Below are positions 54,400 through 63,448 of a stretch of DNA of 64,000 nucleotides, in pieces. A program made the position numbers and the translations under genes. The notes beneath the pieces were generated by a model. It did no database searches, was not told where the DNA came from, and saw only the letters and a program-made list of their open reading frames with translations. The stretch is from Aphanothece sacrum FPU1. GTDB taxonomy: Bacteria > Cyanobacteriota > Cyanobacteriia > Cyanobacteriales > Microcystaceae. Numbering within the stretch: position 1 is the first letter of the stretch; every line of letters begins with the position of its first letter. The DNA lies in the NCBI RefSeq assembly GCF_003864295.1, contig NZ_BDQK01000001.1, positions 248,001-312,000 of the forward strand, given 5' to 3'.

Positions 54400-55659
54400 T
54401 TAAATACCCACTGTTAAAGGAATAGATAACATCTCTTTGAGTAAGGCGACTTTATCAGTTGCTTCCCAAGGTAAATCAAGATCATCCCGTCCAAAATGAC
54501 CATAAGCAGCCACATCTTGATAGAAACGTCCACCCCGTTGTGAAGGCAGTTGACGCAAGCTTAGAGACTGAATAATGCCCGCAGGACGCAATTCAAACAG
54601 TTCGTTAATCGCGTCTAATAGCTTGGTTTCATCTACCTTGCCAGTGCCAAAAGTTTCTACTAAAATACTCACAGGACGAGCAACCCCGATCGCATAACTC
54701 AGTTGTACTTCACACTTATCAGCTAAACCAGCAGCTACAATATTTTTAGCCACATAACGACAAGCATAAGCAGCAGAACGGTCAACTTTTGTGGGATCTT
54801 TACCAGAAAATGCACCACCACCATGACGAGAATAACCGCCATAGGTATCAACAATAATTTTACGTCCGGTTAACCCCGCATCTCCTTGAGGGCCACCAAT
54901 AACGAATTTTCCTGTAGGATTAACCAGAAAACGGGTATCAATGCTTGGTTTAATATTAATATCCCCTAAAACTGGAATAACCACAGCATCCCAGAGATCT
55001 GACTTAATTCTGATTTGAACCGCGTCATTATCTGTTATAGAGTCAATGGTTTCATCATGTTGAGTGGAGATGAGGATAGTATCTATGCCAACAGGAATAC
55101 CATCTTCATAGACAATAGAGACTTGAGTTTTACCATCAGGCCGTAAATAGGGCAATTCACCCATTTTCCGCACTGCCGCTAAACGACGGGCGAAACGATG
55201 AGCTAAACTAATAGGCAAAGGCATTAATTCAGGGGTTTCATTACAAGCATAACCAAACATAATGCCTTGATCGCCTGCACCAATGCGATCTAATTCATCA
55301 TCACTCAGAGAGTGGCGTTGTTCGTGAGCTTGAGTGACACCTTGAGCAATATCAGGAGATTGTTCGTCTAGAGCGACTAAGACGGCACAACTATTAGCAG
55401 AGAAGCCATTATCTGCATTAGTGTAACCAATTTCTGCAATTTTCTTGCGAGCTAATTCAACAAAATTAACATTTGCTTTGGTAGTGACTTCTCCGGTAAT
55501 TAGGACTAAACCAGTATTAACAACCACTTCAGCAGCTACTCGACTTTGATCGTCATGGTAGAGCAAGGTGTCTATAATGGTATCGGAGATCTGGTCACAG
55601 ATTTTATCAGGATGACCTTCAGTAACAGATTCAGACGTAAATAGGTAACGACGAGACAA
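54400..55659 (-). CDS. metK: S-adenosylmethionine synthetase
   Basis: 419 aa. The ATP-binding signature [12 protein letters not shown], the P-loop-like [16 protein letters not shown], and the N-terminal [12 protein letters not shown] with the catalytic His are present. It makes SAM from methionine and ATP. Convergent with ileS. No SAM riboswitch is seen upstream (55660-55797), which holds only AT-rich sequence. Confidence 0.97.
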   Translation of the reverse strand: MSRRYLFTSESVTEGHPDKICDQISDTIIDTLLYHDDQSRVAAEVVVNTGLVLITGEVTTKANVNFVELARKKIAEIGYTNADNGFSANSCAVLVALDEQSPDIAQGVTQAHEQRHSLSDDELDRIGAGDQGIMFGYACNETPELMPLPISLAHRFARRLAAVRKMGELPYLRPDGKTQVSIVYEDGIPVGIDTILISTQHDETIDSITDNDAVQIRIKSDLWDAVVIPVLGDINIKPSIDTRFLVNPTGKFVIGGPQGDAGLTGRKIIVDTYGGYSRHGGGAFSGKDPTKVDRSAAYACRYVAKNIVAAGLADKCEVQLSYAIGVARPVSILVETFGTGKVDETKLLDAINELFELRPAGIIQSLSLRQLPSQRGGRFYQDVAAYGHFGRDDLDLPWEATDKVALLKEMLSIPLTVGI

Positions 55660-55797
55660 TTTCCTGACCCTCTCTAACTAACGATACAAGATAAAGTTTT
55701 GATTAAAATATCATCATACACCCTAAAATCAAAATTTAACTACACGGTTTTAGCTTACAGTGACTTTCATTGAGTTGAAAGAGGCTTTTATTAATAG

Positions 55798-56079
55798 TTA
55801 ATTTTCTTCTAGATCTGGCCAAAGCAGTCGCAAAGCCATTAAAGCAAAGCCAATAGCCGCAATTGCTTTTAATACTTTAGTAGGTAATATTTGCGCTATA
55901 CTTCCGCCCGCTATTACTCCTAAAAAACTGGCTAAAATTAACGCCGTAATTGAGCCAAAAAAAACCGCACGAGGAGAATTAGAACTTCCTCCCAAGGCAA
56001 TAGCCGCAATTTGACTTTTATCTCCAATTTCAGCTAAAAATACTGTCACAAAACTCAATCCAAATAGTTGCCAATCCAT
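55798..56079 (-). CDS. Gdt1/TMEM165-family half-size Mn2+ exporter subunit
   Basis: 93 aa with three membrane helices and one family motif E-x-G-D-K-S (AEIGDKSQIAAIALGG). In Synechocystis a single Mnx protein contains two such halves; here they are two genes, so they should form a heteromer as reported for some filamentous cyanobacteria. The partner gene is 17 nt upstream on the same strand. The expected role is export of manganese to the lumen or periplasm, protecting the cytoplasm and supplying PSII. Confidence 0.87.
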   Translation of the reverse strand: MDWQLFGLSFVTVFLAEIGDKSQIAAIALGGSSNSPRAVFFGSITALILASFLGVIAGGSIAQILPTKVLKAIAAIGFALMALRLLWPDLEEN

Positions 56080-56096
56080 ATTTAATTACCTATTTT

Positions 56097-56393
56097 TTAA
56101 CTAATAATATCATTAATCAGTAACCCGGTAATAAATAATAATAATAAAGCCACGAATAAATCAAGAGTTTTGGGAGATAAACGACGGGCCAGCCAATAAC
56201 CAATTAATACCCCTAATAAACTGGTGGATATTAAGGCAGTAGCGGCACCGGCAAAAACGATCCAAGGGGATTGAGATTCCGCACTTATTAACAGAGTGGC
56301 TAATTGGGTTTTATCTCCCATTTCGGCTAAAAATATAGTCAAAAAAGTAGAACTAAAAACTGTCCAAAAAGTCCATGATTTTTCAGTATTCAT
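56097..56393 (-). CDS. Gdt1/TMEM165-family half-size Mn2+ exporter subunit (partner)
   Basis: 98 aa, three hydrophobic helices, one E-x-G-D-K-T motif (AEMGDKTQLATLLI). It is the first of the pair, paralogous to the gene at 55798. The YkgJ-like gene ends 11 nt upstream on the same strand and may belong to the same transcript. Confidence 0.87.
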   Translation of the reverse strand: MNTEKSWTFWTVFSSTFLTIFLAEMGDKTQLATLLISAESQSPWIVFAGAATALISTSLLGVLIGYWLARRLSPKTLDLFVALLLLFITGLLINDIIS

Positions 56394-56404
56394 GATTAAT
56401 TAAT

Positions 56405-56767
56405 TTAAGAGTCCTTAATGATTTCCTGATTATAATGGTGCATTTCTGTGCTATCTGGCCCATAAACTCCTTCAATCTGTTGACGACAACAATCAATAGC
56501 AAATTCGTTAAATTCCTCTCTTTCTATACCATACATTTGCTCAAAAATATCAGGTTTTACTCGACAAAAACGAGGCCGCTGTTCATAAATACGACAGTCT
56601 CGCTTCTGATGATCAAAATTAATACACCATCCCCCTTCTCCCACTAAACTTAAATAATGGGTCATTTCTTCAGGGGTGAGATATTCGGCTAAGTCAGGGC
56701 GATCGCTCGGATCGAGGTGACAGCAAGCCCCACAGCCTTTTACACATTGCCAAGTTTCCAACGTCAT
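56405..56767 (-). CDS. YkgJ-family cysteine cluster protein
   Basis: 120 aa. The N-terminal cysteine cluster CVKGCGACCHLDPSDRP, then CINFDHQKRDCRIYEQRPRFCR, is typical of YkgJ/UPF0153 proteins, thought to bind zinc or an iron-sulphur cluster. Function unknown. It is the first gene of a minus-strand run with the two Gdt1-like subunits. Confidence 0.88.
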   Translation of the reverse strand: MTLETWQCVKGCGACCHLDPSDRPDLAEYLTPEEMTHYLSLVGEGGWCINFDHQKRDCRIYEQRPRFCRVKPDIFEQMYGIEREEFNEFAIDCCRQQIEGVYGPDSTEMHHYNQEIIKDS

Positions 56768-56917
56768 GATAGATTAACCTCCAAGATTGTCACAAAACTT
56801 TATATGTTTTTATATTGTTACTGAAAAAGAGGGAAGCCTTCCCAGGGTATTATAGACTATGGTTTTTTTGATATTCAGTCCCAAAACTTTATCGATTGGG
56901 TATAGTCAGGAGAAAAC

Positions 56918-57037
56918 ATGGAGTTATTAGCCGCCTTAAATCTAGAACCTATTTTTCAATTAACCTTTTTGTCATTGATTGTGATCGCAGGCCCCGTCGT
57001 CATCTTTTTGTTAGCGTTTCGGGGTGGTGATCTTTAA
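56918..57037 (+). CDS. psb30: Photosystem II protein Psb30 (Ycf12)
   Basis: 39 aa, single membrane helix: [14 protein letters not shown] followed by [20 protein letters not shown] and RGGDL. The AGPxxIFLLA...RxGxL ending is the Psb30 pattern. It lies at the PSII periphery near cytochrome b559 and helps stability. A good AGGAG precedes the ATG (56908-56912). A terminator follows at 57125. Confidence 0.87.
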   Translation: MELLAALNLEPIFQLTFLSLIVIAGPVVIFLLAFRGGDL

Positions 57038-57124
57038 ATCAGTGAACAGTTATCAGTGAACAGTTATCAATTATCAAAATTTTTAACTGATAACTGTTAA
57101 AAATAACCCTTTGGGTTCTTATGG

Positions 57125-57157
57125 ATACCTTCCTTAACCTTAAGGGAGGTATTTTTT
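57125..57157 (+). terminator. Terminator of psb30
   Basis: ATACCTTCCTTAA pairs with TTAAGGGAGGTAT with one internal mismatch, then a run of six T. Confidence 0.8.
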
Positions 57158-57287
57158 GATGATTATGGCATTGATCAGCTAAAAGGGCTATCTGGGTAAT
57201 TTTAGTGTTAATATGGCAATAATTAACTGAGCAAAATATTCAAGTTAATATATAGATTACCCGTATAAATAACCCGCAGAAACCGCT

Positions 57288-59663
57288 ATGTGTTTGAATT
57301 CAGGGGATGTCCTTCACAAACGCTACAAAATCATAGCTCAAATCGGAAGAGGCGGATTTGGTAGAACTTATAAAGCTCAAGATTTACAAAAGTCAAGTCA
57401 TCCCCTATGTGCAGTCAAAGAAATTGTTGCCCCTCAATCTTCCGATGCTAATATCTTACAAGAAGTCAAAAAAAGATTTAATCGAGAAGGAGAAAGTCTT
57501 TCTCGTTTGGGGACACATCCCCAAATTCCTGAACTATTTGACTATTTTGCTGAAAATAACAAATTTTACCTCATTCAAGAATACATCGAGGGTCACGATC
57601 TGTCCGAAGAAATAGGAACAGGACGTTTACCCATGAATCAATCAGATATTCTCCAATTATTAGAAGATATCTTAGAGGTTTTAGCCTTTGTTCATCAGCA
57701 AAATTTGATCCATCGTGATATTAAACCCTCTAATCTCAGACGAAGAAACAGTGACAAGAAAATTGTACTAATTGATTTTGGAGCGGTTAAAGAACTCAAT
57801 AGTATAGCTATTACATCCGAAGGGGTGATTAATATTACCCAAGCTATCGGAACTCCTGGATATATGGCCCCGGAACAACAACGGGGAAACCCTCAGCTAA
57901 ATAGTGATCTCTATGCATTAGGGATGATTTGTATTCAAGCTTTAACTGGTTTACATCCGAGAACCCTACCCACTGATCCCAACACAGGTAATATTATTTG
58001 GCGTTATGCAACTTCAGACCGTCCTATGATTAATATTAGCCCAGAATTAGACCACATTCTCAATAAAATGGTGGGTTATCTTTTTAGCGATCGCTATTAT
58101 TCAGCAGTAGAAGCGTTACAAGAACTACGTCAGCTTTCTGCTTCTGGGATTTCTACCTTATCTTCTAAAAAACCGGCCAAATCTAAGCCCTTATTCCCTA
58201 CAATAAACTTAAAATGTCAAGTATGGTGGGGAGTCGGAGCAACTCTGGTTATCCTGGGGGTTTGGAGAGTAAATCAATTAATTCCTACTACCTGTCCTTT
58301 AATCATAGGAGATAAGATCAGTTGTGGGGAAGAAAGTTTAATTAAAACTGTTACATTGCCCGAAAAACAAGAAGGAGTTAAAGCTTATGCTAATCAACGG
58401 TATCAAGAAGCAGTTACTTGGCTAAAAAAAGCCCGTCAAAAAATACCAACTGATCCAGAAATTCTGATTTATCTTAATAATGCTCAACTCCAAGCAGAAA
58501 AAGTGCCATTTTATACGATTGGGGTGGCTATTCCTTTAGGAAACCCCTCTGATGGAGGAGATTCAGGTCAAGAAATTTTACGAGGAGTTGCTCAATTACA
58601 AACAGAAGTTAACCGTAATCGTAGCATTAAAGGTTATGGATTACGGGTAGTGTTAGGTGATGATTATAATGAAACTGAACAAGCCAAAGAAATAGCCACT
58701 AAATTATCAGAACAAGGAGAAATTTTAGGAATTATCGGTCACTATACCAGTGAGAATACTCGTGCTGCCTTACCTATATATGATCTTAACCATTTGACAG
58801 TTATTTCTCCTACTAGCACGGCTGAAAGTTTAACCGAAGAAAATTCGAGATTTTTGCGGACTATTCCTCAAGATAGTGTAAGTGCAGAAGTCTTAGCTCG
58901 TTATCTCTCTCAAGTCGCAAAAAAAGATAAAGTAGTTGTTTTTTATAATCCCAATAGTGCTTATAGTCGCTCTCTACATGAAAGATTTTTAATTAGTTTT
59001 GATGAACAAAATGGACAAGTGGTTAAACAAGTTGATCTAGCTAAACCTATTTTTGATGCTGAAGCAGCGATTCGTCAAGCACAAAAAAGGGGAGCAACGA
59101 GCTTGGTATTATTCCCTGATGCTAAATCTAATCCTTATGCTTTTTCTAATGCTCTTAAGGTAATTCGTGCTAATAAAGGACGTTATTTAATTGTAGGAGG
59201 AAATAGTCTTGACAGCACAGATATTCTCCAAGAAAGAGCTTTAAGTAAGGGAATAATAGTGACTATTTCTTGGCATTATTTAGGAAGTAATAATCAAAAT
59301 TTCAGTAATTTTGCTAACCAGTTGTGGGGAAGCGAAGTTAGTTCTAGAACAGCCATGGCTTATGATGCTGCTCGTGTTTTATCAGTGGGTTTGGAAAGTC
59401 AATTTTCTCTCAGTTTCAAAGAAAAAATAGAAAGTTTTTTTAATCCAATAATTCGACGAGAATTACTTTATCTTAGCTTAAAAAAACCTGATTTTCAAAC
59501 TCAAGGAGCAACGGGAGAAATTAGTTTTGAGTTAAGTGGTAATCGCCATGAGAAAATTGTTGAATTAGTCAAAGTTATGCCAACAAAATGTTCCCCTTAT
59601 GGCTATTTATTTATTCCTAATAAGTTTACTTCGGCCGAAGCTGCCGGATTAAAATGTCAGTAA
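57288..59663 (+). CDS. Ser/Thr kinase fused to a periplasmic branched-chain amino acid-type binding domain
   Basis: 791 aa. Hanks-type kinase at about 13-275: glycine loop IGRGGFGRTYKA, Lys44 in CAVKE, HRDIKPSN at about 142-149, DFG and APEQQ. One membrane helix at about 312-330 (WGVGATLVILGVWRV). Then a linker with TPR-like helices (YANQRYQEAVTWLKKA) and a type I periplasmic binding domain of the branched-chain amino acid receptor type (about 408-790; begins YTIGVAIPLGNPSDGGDSGQ). The design is a membrane receptor kinase that may sense an amino-acid-like ligand. Such fusions are known in cyanobacteria but their ligands are not. Stands alone between psb30 and rubA. Confidence 0.87.
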   Translation: MCLNSGDVLHKRYKIIAQIGRGGFGRTYKAQDLQKSSHPLCAVKEIVAPQSSDANILQEVKKRFNREGESLSRLGTHPQIPELFDYFAENNKFYLIQEYIEGHDLSEEIGTGRLPMNQSDILQLLEDILEVLAFVHQQNLIHRDIKPSNLRRRNSDKKIVLIDFGAVKELNSIAITSEGVINITQAIGTPGYMAPEQQRGNPQLNSDLYALGMICIQALTGLHPRTLPTDPNTGNIIWRYATSDRPMINISPELDHILNKMVGYLFSDRYYSAVEALQELRQLSASGISTLSSKKPAKSKPLFPTINLKCQVWWGVGATLVILGVWRVNQLIPTTCPLIIGDKISCGEESLIKTVTLPEKQEGVKAYANQRYQEAVTWLKKARQKIPTDPEILIYLNNAQLQAEKVPFYTIGVAIPLGNPSDGGDSGQEILRGVAQLQTEVNRNRSIKGYGLRVVLGDDYNETEQAKEIATKLSEQGEILGIIGHYTSENTRAALPIYDLNHLTVISPTSTAESLTEENSRFLRTIPQDSVSAEVLARYLSQVAKKDKVVVFYNPNSAYSRSLHERFLISFDEQNGQVVKQVDLAKPIFDAEAAIRQAQKRGATSLVLFPDAKSNPYAFSNALKVIRANKGRYLIVGGNSLDSTDILQERALSKGIIVTISWHYLGSNNQNFSNFANQLWGSEVSSRTAMAYDAARVLSVGLESQFSLSFKEKIESFFNPIIRRELLYLSLKKPDFQTQGATGEISFELSGNRHEKIVELVKVMPTKCSPYGYLFIPNKFTSAEAAGLKCQ

Positions 59664-60054
59664 TTAATGGATAATTGATAAAAAAAATTAGATCTTCCGC
59701 CGGTGTAGTAAGTAGGTAAACAAAATTAATTACACAAAATTTGTAGGGGCGGGTTTTTTACATAAATCAATGATTCTCACCAAAAAATTAAATAAACCCG
59801 CCCTTACCCTTGTTACTCAACCATTACGACTATATCAAAACCCGCGCCTTGACTGTGCAATTAATTTTGCGGACGGTACTTAATAAGTAAAACTTATGAT
59901 TCGTAGGATGGGTTAGACGCGGCAACGATTTTGACCGGAAAACTAATAAGTTTTAGGGCGCGTCGTAAGCCACCGTGTTAAAGAGACCAATTAACAGGTT
60001 AGACTTTGTGCGATAATTTGTAACATAGATTTTAATATTTGCTTTCTTTGAGCC
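59664..60054. other. Repeat-rich spacer between the kinase gene and rubA
   Basis: Holds the palindrome at 59743-59806 and, at about 59920-60000, a long imperfect inverted repeat with GGTTAGACGCG and GCGCGTCGTAAGCC-type arms, common as dispersed repeats in cyanobacterial genomes. The rubA promoter should lie in the last 50 bp. No gene supported. Confidence 0.55.
59743..59806. repeat. GGGGCGGGTTT palindromic repeat (copy 2)
   Basis: Arms GGGCGGGTTT and AAACCCGCCC around an AT-rich loop; near copy of 29223-29285. Confidence 0.75.
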
Positions 60055-60402
60055 ATGACTGAGCGACCCAAAGAACAAACGTTGGCTGAACTAGCCCCAG
60101 CCAACCATGAATGTCGTCTATGTGGCTATGTTTACGAACCCCTCAAAGGGGATGGAAAGGGGAATATTTCCCCAGGAACTCCCTTTGAAGAATTGCCCAA
60201 TGACTGGCGATGTCCTGTTTGTGGGGCCCCTACTAAACAATTTAGCAATATTGGGGCCAGCAATGCCCCCTCTGGCTTCCAGGATAATCTCAACTATGGG
60301 TTTGGCGTTAATCGCATGACTCCAGGACAGAAAAATCTGTTAATCTTTGGATGTTTAGCATTGTTTTTTCTGTTTTTCCTCAGTTTGTACGGTTTAAACT
60401 AA
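60055..60402 (+). CDS. rubA: Membrane-anchored rubredoxin (PSII assembly)
   Basis: 115 aa. The rubredoxin iron site is [10 protein letters not shown] and [11 protein letters not shown] (two CxxC pairs), at about 20-65. A C-terminal membrane helix (about 95-113, [18 protein letters not shown]) anchors it in the thylakoid. RubA is needed for PSII (and reported for PSI) assembly. It lies directly upstream of ycf48 and psbEFLJ, the conserved cyanobacterial cluster. Confidence 0.95.
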   Translation: MTERPKEQTLAELAPANHECRLCGYVYEPLKGDGKGNISPGTPFEELPNDWRCPVCGAPTKQFSNIGASNAPSGFQDNLNYGFGVNRMTPGQKNLLIFGCLALFFLFFLSLYGLN

Positions 60403-60559
60403 AAAATCTCTGTTTAACCCACAATCTGAGTTATCGCAGTAGAAGCACAGGTTAGGACGTTGGTAAAAGCAGCAAACCTTTTTGTATCCTACTTTTGCCT
60501 TTTGCCTTTTGCCTTTTGCTTTCCGCCTAGCGGTATATTTGCCTCGCTCTATCCTTAAG

Positions 60560-61570
60560 ATGTTTATGAATGTCTTCATGAGAAACCTGAAACAAATCGT
60601 AATATTATTAGCCATTTCCTTATTTTGCTTCAGTTGTAGCAACGTCCCCTCTACCAGCATCAATCCTTGGAAACCCATCTCTTTAGAGACAGAAGCCACC
60701 TTTGCTGATTTGGCCTTTACCGATGATGTCCAACATGGTTGGTTAGTGGGAACTAAAGCTTCTTTATTTGAAACCACTGACGGGGGCGACTCTTGGCAAG
60801 AGCGTAAGCTTGATCTTGGAGAGGAAAAAGCCAGTTTTACTGGAGTGAGCTTTAATGAACAAGAAGGATGGATTACCGGAAAACCCGGTATTTTACTTCA
60901 TACCGAAGATGGTGGTCAAACTTGGTCACGCATTCCTTTAAGTGAAAAACTCCCTGGCGCACCCTATGGGGTAGTGGCTTTAGGCCCTCAAACGGCTGAA
61001 ATGGTTACAGATTTAGGGGCTATCTACAAAACCACGAACAGTGGTAAAACCTGGAAAGCCTTAGTAGAAGGTGCTGTCGGCGTGGCTCGTACCATTACGC
61101 GATCGCCTGATGGAAAATATGTAGCGGTTTCAGCAAGGGGAAATTTCTATTCTACTTGGGAACCGGGACAAAGTGAGTGGACACCCCACAATCGTAATTC
61201 GTCTCGAAGACTGCAAAAAATGGGTTATTCTGAAGAAGGAGGTCTATGGTTACTTGCCAGAGGCGGACAGATTCAATTCAGTGACCCTGATGATCTAGAA
61301 GAGTGGCAAGAGGCAATCTACCCTGAATTTGCCACCAGTTGGGGATTATTAGACTTAGCTTACCGAACTTCAGAGGAACTATGGGTTGCTGGCGGCAGTG
61401 GCAACTTATTAGTAAGTCGAGACAAGGGAGTTAGTTGGCTCAAAGATAGAGAACTCGAAAAAGTACCCTCGAATCTTTATAGAATTGTCTTTTTAAGTCC
61501 AGATCGAGGATTTGTATTAGGACAAAATGGAATTCTGCTCAAATATGAGCCGTCCACTCAAGCAGCTTAA
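60560..61570 (+). CDS. ycf48: Photosystem II assembly factor Ycf48 (HCF136)
   Basis: 336 aa from the ATG at 60560; ATGs at 60566 and 60578 are also possible, and the upstream TTG-started reading to 60482 comes from a TTTTGCC heptamer repeat. A lipoprotein-like signal peptide ends LLAISLFCFSC, and a seven-bladed BNR-type beta propeller follows with repeated DGGxSWQ and SGKTWKA motifs. It binds nascent D1 at an early PSII assembly stage. Between rubA and psbEFLJ. Confidence 0.93.
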   Translation: MFMNVFMRNLKQIVILLAISLFCFSCSNVPSTSINPWKPISLETEATFADLAFTDDVQHGWLVGTKASLFETTDGGDSWQERKLDLGEEKASFTGVSFNEQEGWITGKPGILLHTEDGGQTWSRIPLSEKLPGAPYGVVALGPQTAEMVTDLGAIYKTTNSGKTWKALVEGAVGVARTITRSPDGKYVAVSARGNFYSTWEPGQSEWTPHNRNSSRRLQKMGYSEEGGLWLLARGGQIQFSDPDDLEEWQEAIYPEFATSWGLLDLAYRTSEELWVAGGSGNLLVSRDKGVSWLKDRELEKVPSNLYRIVFLSPDRGFVLGQNGILLKYEPSTQAA

Positions 61571-61663
61571 ATACTTTGATCTGATCGTAAAATAACAAGT
61601 CCGTTTCAGATCGTAGTAGACTAGATTTTGCCATTTGTAATTAATTTCATTAGGAGAACATTA

Positions 61664-61909
61664 ATGTCAGGTAGTACCGGAGAACGTCCATTTACTGATA
61701 TTGTTACAAGTATCCGTTATTGGGTTATTCATAGCATCACCATCCCTATGTTATTCATTGCTGGTTGGTTGTTTGTTAGCACAGGGTTAGCTTATGATGC
61801 GTTTGGGACACCCCGTCCTGATCAATACTTTACCCAAGATCGGCAAGAACTTCCCATTATTCTCAAACGCTATGAAGCTGGGGAACAAATCCAAGAATTT
61901 AACAAATAG
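61664..61909 (+). CDS. psbE: Cytochrome b559 alpha subunit
   Basis: 81 aa from the ATG at 61664; the earlier ATG at 61628 adds a non-conserved tail. The heme-ligand His is in [19 protein letters not shown], followed by [10 protein letters not shown]. It pairs with PsbF to bind heme in PSII. AGGAG lies 9 nt upstream. First gene of the psbEFLJ operon, with an intergenic gap of 93 bp after ycf48 that likely holds the main promoter. Confidence 0.98.
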   Translation: MSGSTGERPFTDIVTSIRYWVIHSITIPMLFIAGWLFVSTGLAYDAFGTPRPDQYFTQDRQELPIILKRYEAGEQIQEFNK

Positions 61910-61933
61910 TTAGTGTAGAAGAGGTTTTAAACA

Positions 61934-62068
61934 ATGACCAGTAACAATCCCAATCAACCTATTTCTTATCCTATTTTTACCGTTAGATGGCTAGCGGTTC
62001 ATACCTTAGCTGTACCTACAGTTTTCTTTGTTGGTGCGATCGCCGCTATGCAGTTTATTCAAAGATAG
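61934..62068 (+). CDS. psbF: Cytochrome b559 beta subunit
   Basis: 44 aa. The heme-ligand His is in [20 protein letters not shown]; the helix then ends [12 protein letters not shown]1 octamer is inside (GCGATCGC). Starts 24 nt after psbE. Confidence 0.98.
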   Translation: MTSNNPNQPISYPIFTVRWLAVHTLAVPTVFFVGAIAAMQFIQR

Positions 62069-62077
62069 GAGTTATTC

Positions 62078-62197
62078 ATGGACAGAAATACGAACCCCAA
62101 CAGACAACCGGTTGAACTCAATCGTACTTCCCTATTTTTGGGTTTACTGTTGATTGCAGTTCTTGGTGTTCTATTCTCCAGTTATTTCTTTAATTAA
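62078..62197 (+). CDS. psbL: Photosystem II protein PsbL
   Basis: 39 aa, single helix, with [20 protein letters not shown] and the ending VLFSSYFFN, the invariant PsbL form. It starts 9 nt after psbF with an AGGAG before the ATG. Confidence 0.98.
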   Translation: MDRNTNPNRQPVELNRTSLFLGLLLIAVLGVLFSSYFFN

Positions 62198-62232
62198 TTG
62201 GATTTTTTCGATAATAAGTAGGAGGTAAAATC

Positions 62233-62352
62233 ATGTTTGCAGAAGGTAGAATTCCCTTGTGGATCGTCGGTGTCGTTGCTGGTTTAGGTGCGCTTGGTGT
62301 ACTTGGCCTGTTCTTTTACGGTGCTTACGCTGGTTTAGGATCTTCGATGTAA
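62233..62352 (+). CDS. psbJ: Photosystem II protein PsbJ
   Basis: 39 aa: [20 protein letters not shown] followed by [19 protein letters not shown]. Strong AGGAGG 8 nt before the ATG. Last of psbEFLJ. Confidence 0.98.
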   Translation: MFAEGRIPLWIVGVVAGLGALGVLGLFFYGAYAGLGSSM

Positions 62353-62410
62353 AGGTTAAGTTATCAATATTCCCAATGATTTAATTGTTAATTAGTTGGG
62401 AAGACATTAA

Positions 62411-62443
62411 ACCGCCTGTTTATCTAAATAGGCGGTGTTTTTT
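62411..62443 (+). terminator. Terminator of psbEFLJ
   Basis: ACCGCCTGTTTA pairs with TAAATAGGCGGT (one G-T pair), ending in a T-run. Confidence 0.88.
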
Positions 62444-62470
62444 AGGATAATTTAACACTGGAGAGAATAA

Positions 62471-62902
62471 ATGACATCAAAAATTTATATTGAAACGAGT
62501 ATCCCTAGTTTTTATTATGAAATCAGAACTGAACCTGATATGATAGCGCGTAGAGAATGGACTCGTTTCTGGTGGGATGAGATAAGTCATCAATATGAAC
62601 TCGTTACCAGTATCGCCGTTTTAGATGAACTTAATAAAGGCAATTTTTCTAGTAAAGAACAAACTATTAATCTGCTTAATAATATAAATTTATTAGAGAT
62701 TGAGCCAGATATTATTGAGATTGTAGAAATCTATATCCAAAATCAAGTTATGCCGAATGATCCATTAGGTGATGCTCTCCATCTTGCTCTTGCATCCTAT
62801 CATAAATGTGATTTTCTCTTAACTTGGAATTGTCGTCACTTAGCCAATGCCAATAAATTTGGACATATCAGACGAGTTAATGTTATGCTTGGACTATCTT
62901 AA
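62471..62902 (+). CDS. PIN-domain protein (VapC-like ribonuclease)
   Basis: 143 aa. The N-terminal IYIETSIPSFYYE has an acidic residue where VapC has Asp; VLDELNKG supplies a central acidic Glu; and NDPLGDALHLALASYHKCDFLLTWNCRHL holds the C-terminal acidic cluster. The fold is a Mg-dependent RNase. No antitoxin is adjacent (the neighbours are psbJ and an IS), so it is an orphan or its partner is elsewhere. Confidence 0.8.
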   Translation: MTSKIYIETSIPSFYYEIRTEPDMIARREWTRFWWDEISHQYELVTSIAVLDELNKGNFSSKEQTINLLNNINLLEIEPDIIEIVEIYIQNQVMPNDPLGDALHLALASYHKCDFLLTWNCRHLANANKFGHIRRVNVMLGLS

Positions 62903-62989
62903 TGCAAAAAGAGGACTCCGGTTAGACCGCCTAAGCGGTTAACGGTGAGATGAATTTTTGCCAAGAAATAAATCGACCGTAGGGAGTCC

Positions 62990-63406
62990 TTATTTCTTAG
63001 GGGAATTTTGATTTTCAACATAATTTTTAAGTTGTTCAACAGTTACGCCTCCACAACTAGAAACAAAATAAGCCCCAGTCCAAAAATAGGGTTTGTTGTA
63101 AAAATATTTACCAGACAAAAAAGGAAAGTCACGTCGAATAAGACGACTACTAACCGTTTTTAAGTTAGCAATCAACTTAGACAAAGATATTTCAGGTTTG
63201 TAGCTAACCAAAAGATGAACATGGTCAGGTTCTCCGTTGAACTCAAGCAACTGACATTCCCATTTATCAAGTGTTTCTTGAAAAATAGTCTTTAATTGGT
63301 TCAATATATCTGCCGAAATAGCCTTTTTACGGTATTTTGTTACAAATACAATGTGAACGGTAAGTTTGTATACAGACCTGTAACCTTTGTTGTAATCACT
63401 TGACAT
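62990..63406 (-). CDS. tnpA: IS200/IS605-family transposase TnpA
   Basis: 138 aa, complete. HUH motif in GEPDHVHLLV, catalytic Tyr129 in QLKNYVENQ. The family is a single-strand transposase that cuts at hairpins. Divergent from tnpB; probably functional, as no frame break is visible. Confidence 0.92.
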   Translation of the reverse strand: MSSDYNKGYRSVYKLTVHIVFVTKYRKKAISADILNQLKTIFQETLDKWECQLLEFNGEPDHVHLLVSYKPEISLSKLIANLKTVSSRLIRRDFPFLSGKYFYNKPYFWTGAYFVSSCGGVTVEQLKNYVENQNSPKK

Positions 63407-63448
63407 ATTTAAGCGGTAACTCTACAATGATAATCGTACCGCCAAAAA

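Noticed and set aside
55660-55797. SAM riboswitch before metK
   Set aside because: The 138-bp leader is AT-rich with no conserved SAM-I/SAM-V core; nothing beyond a plain 5' region is visible.
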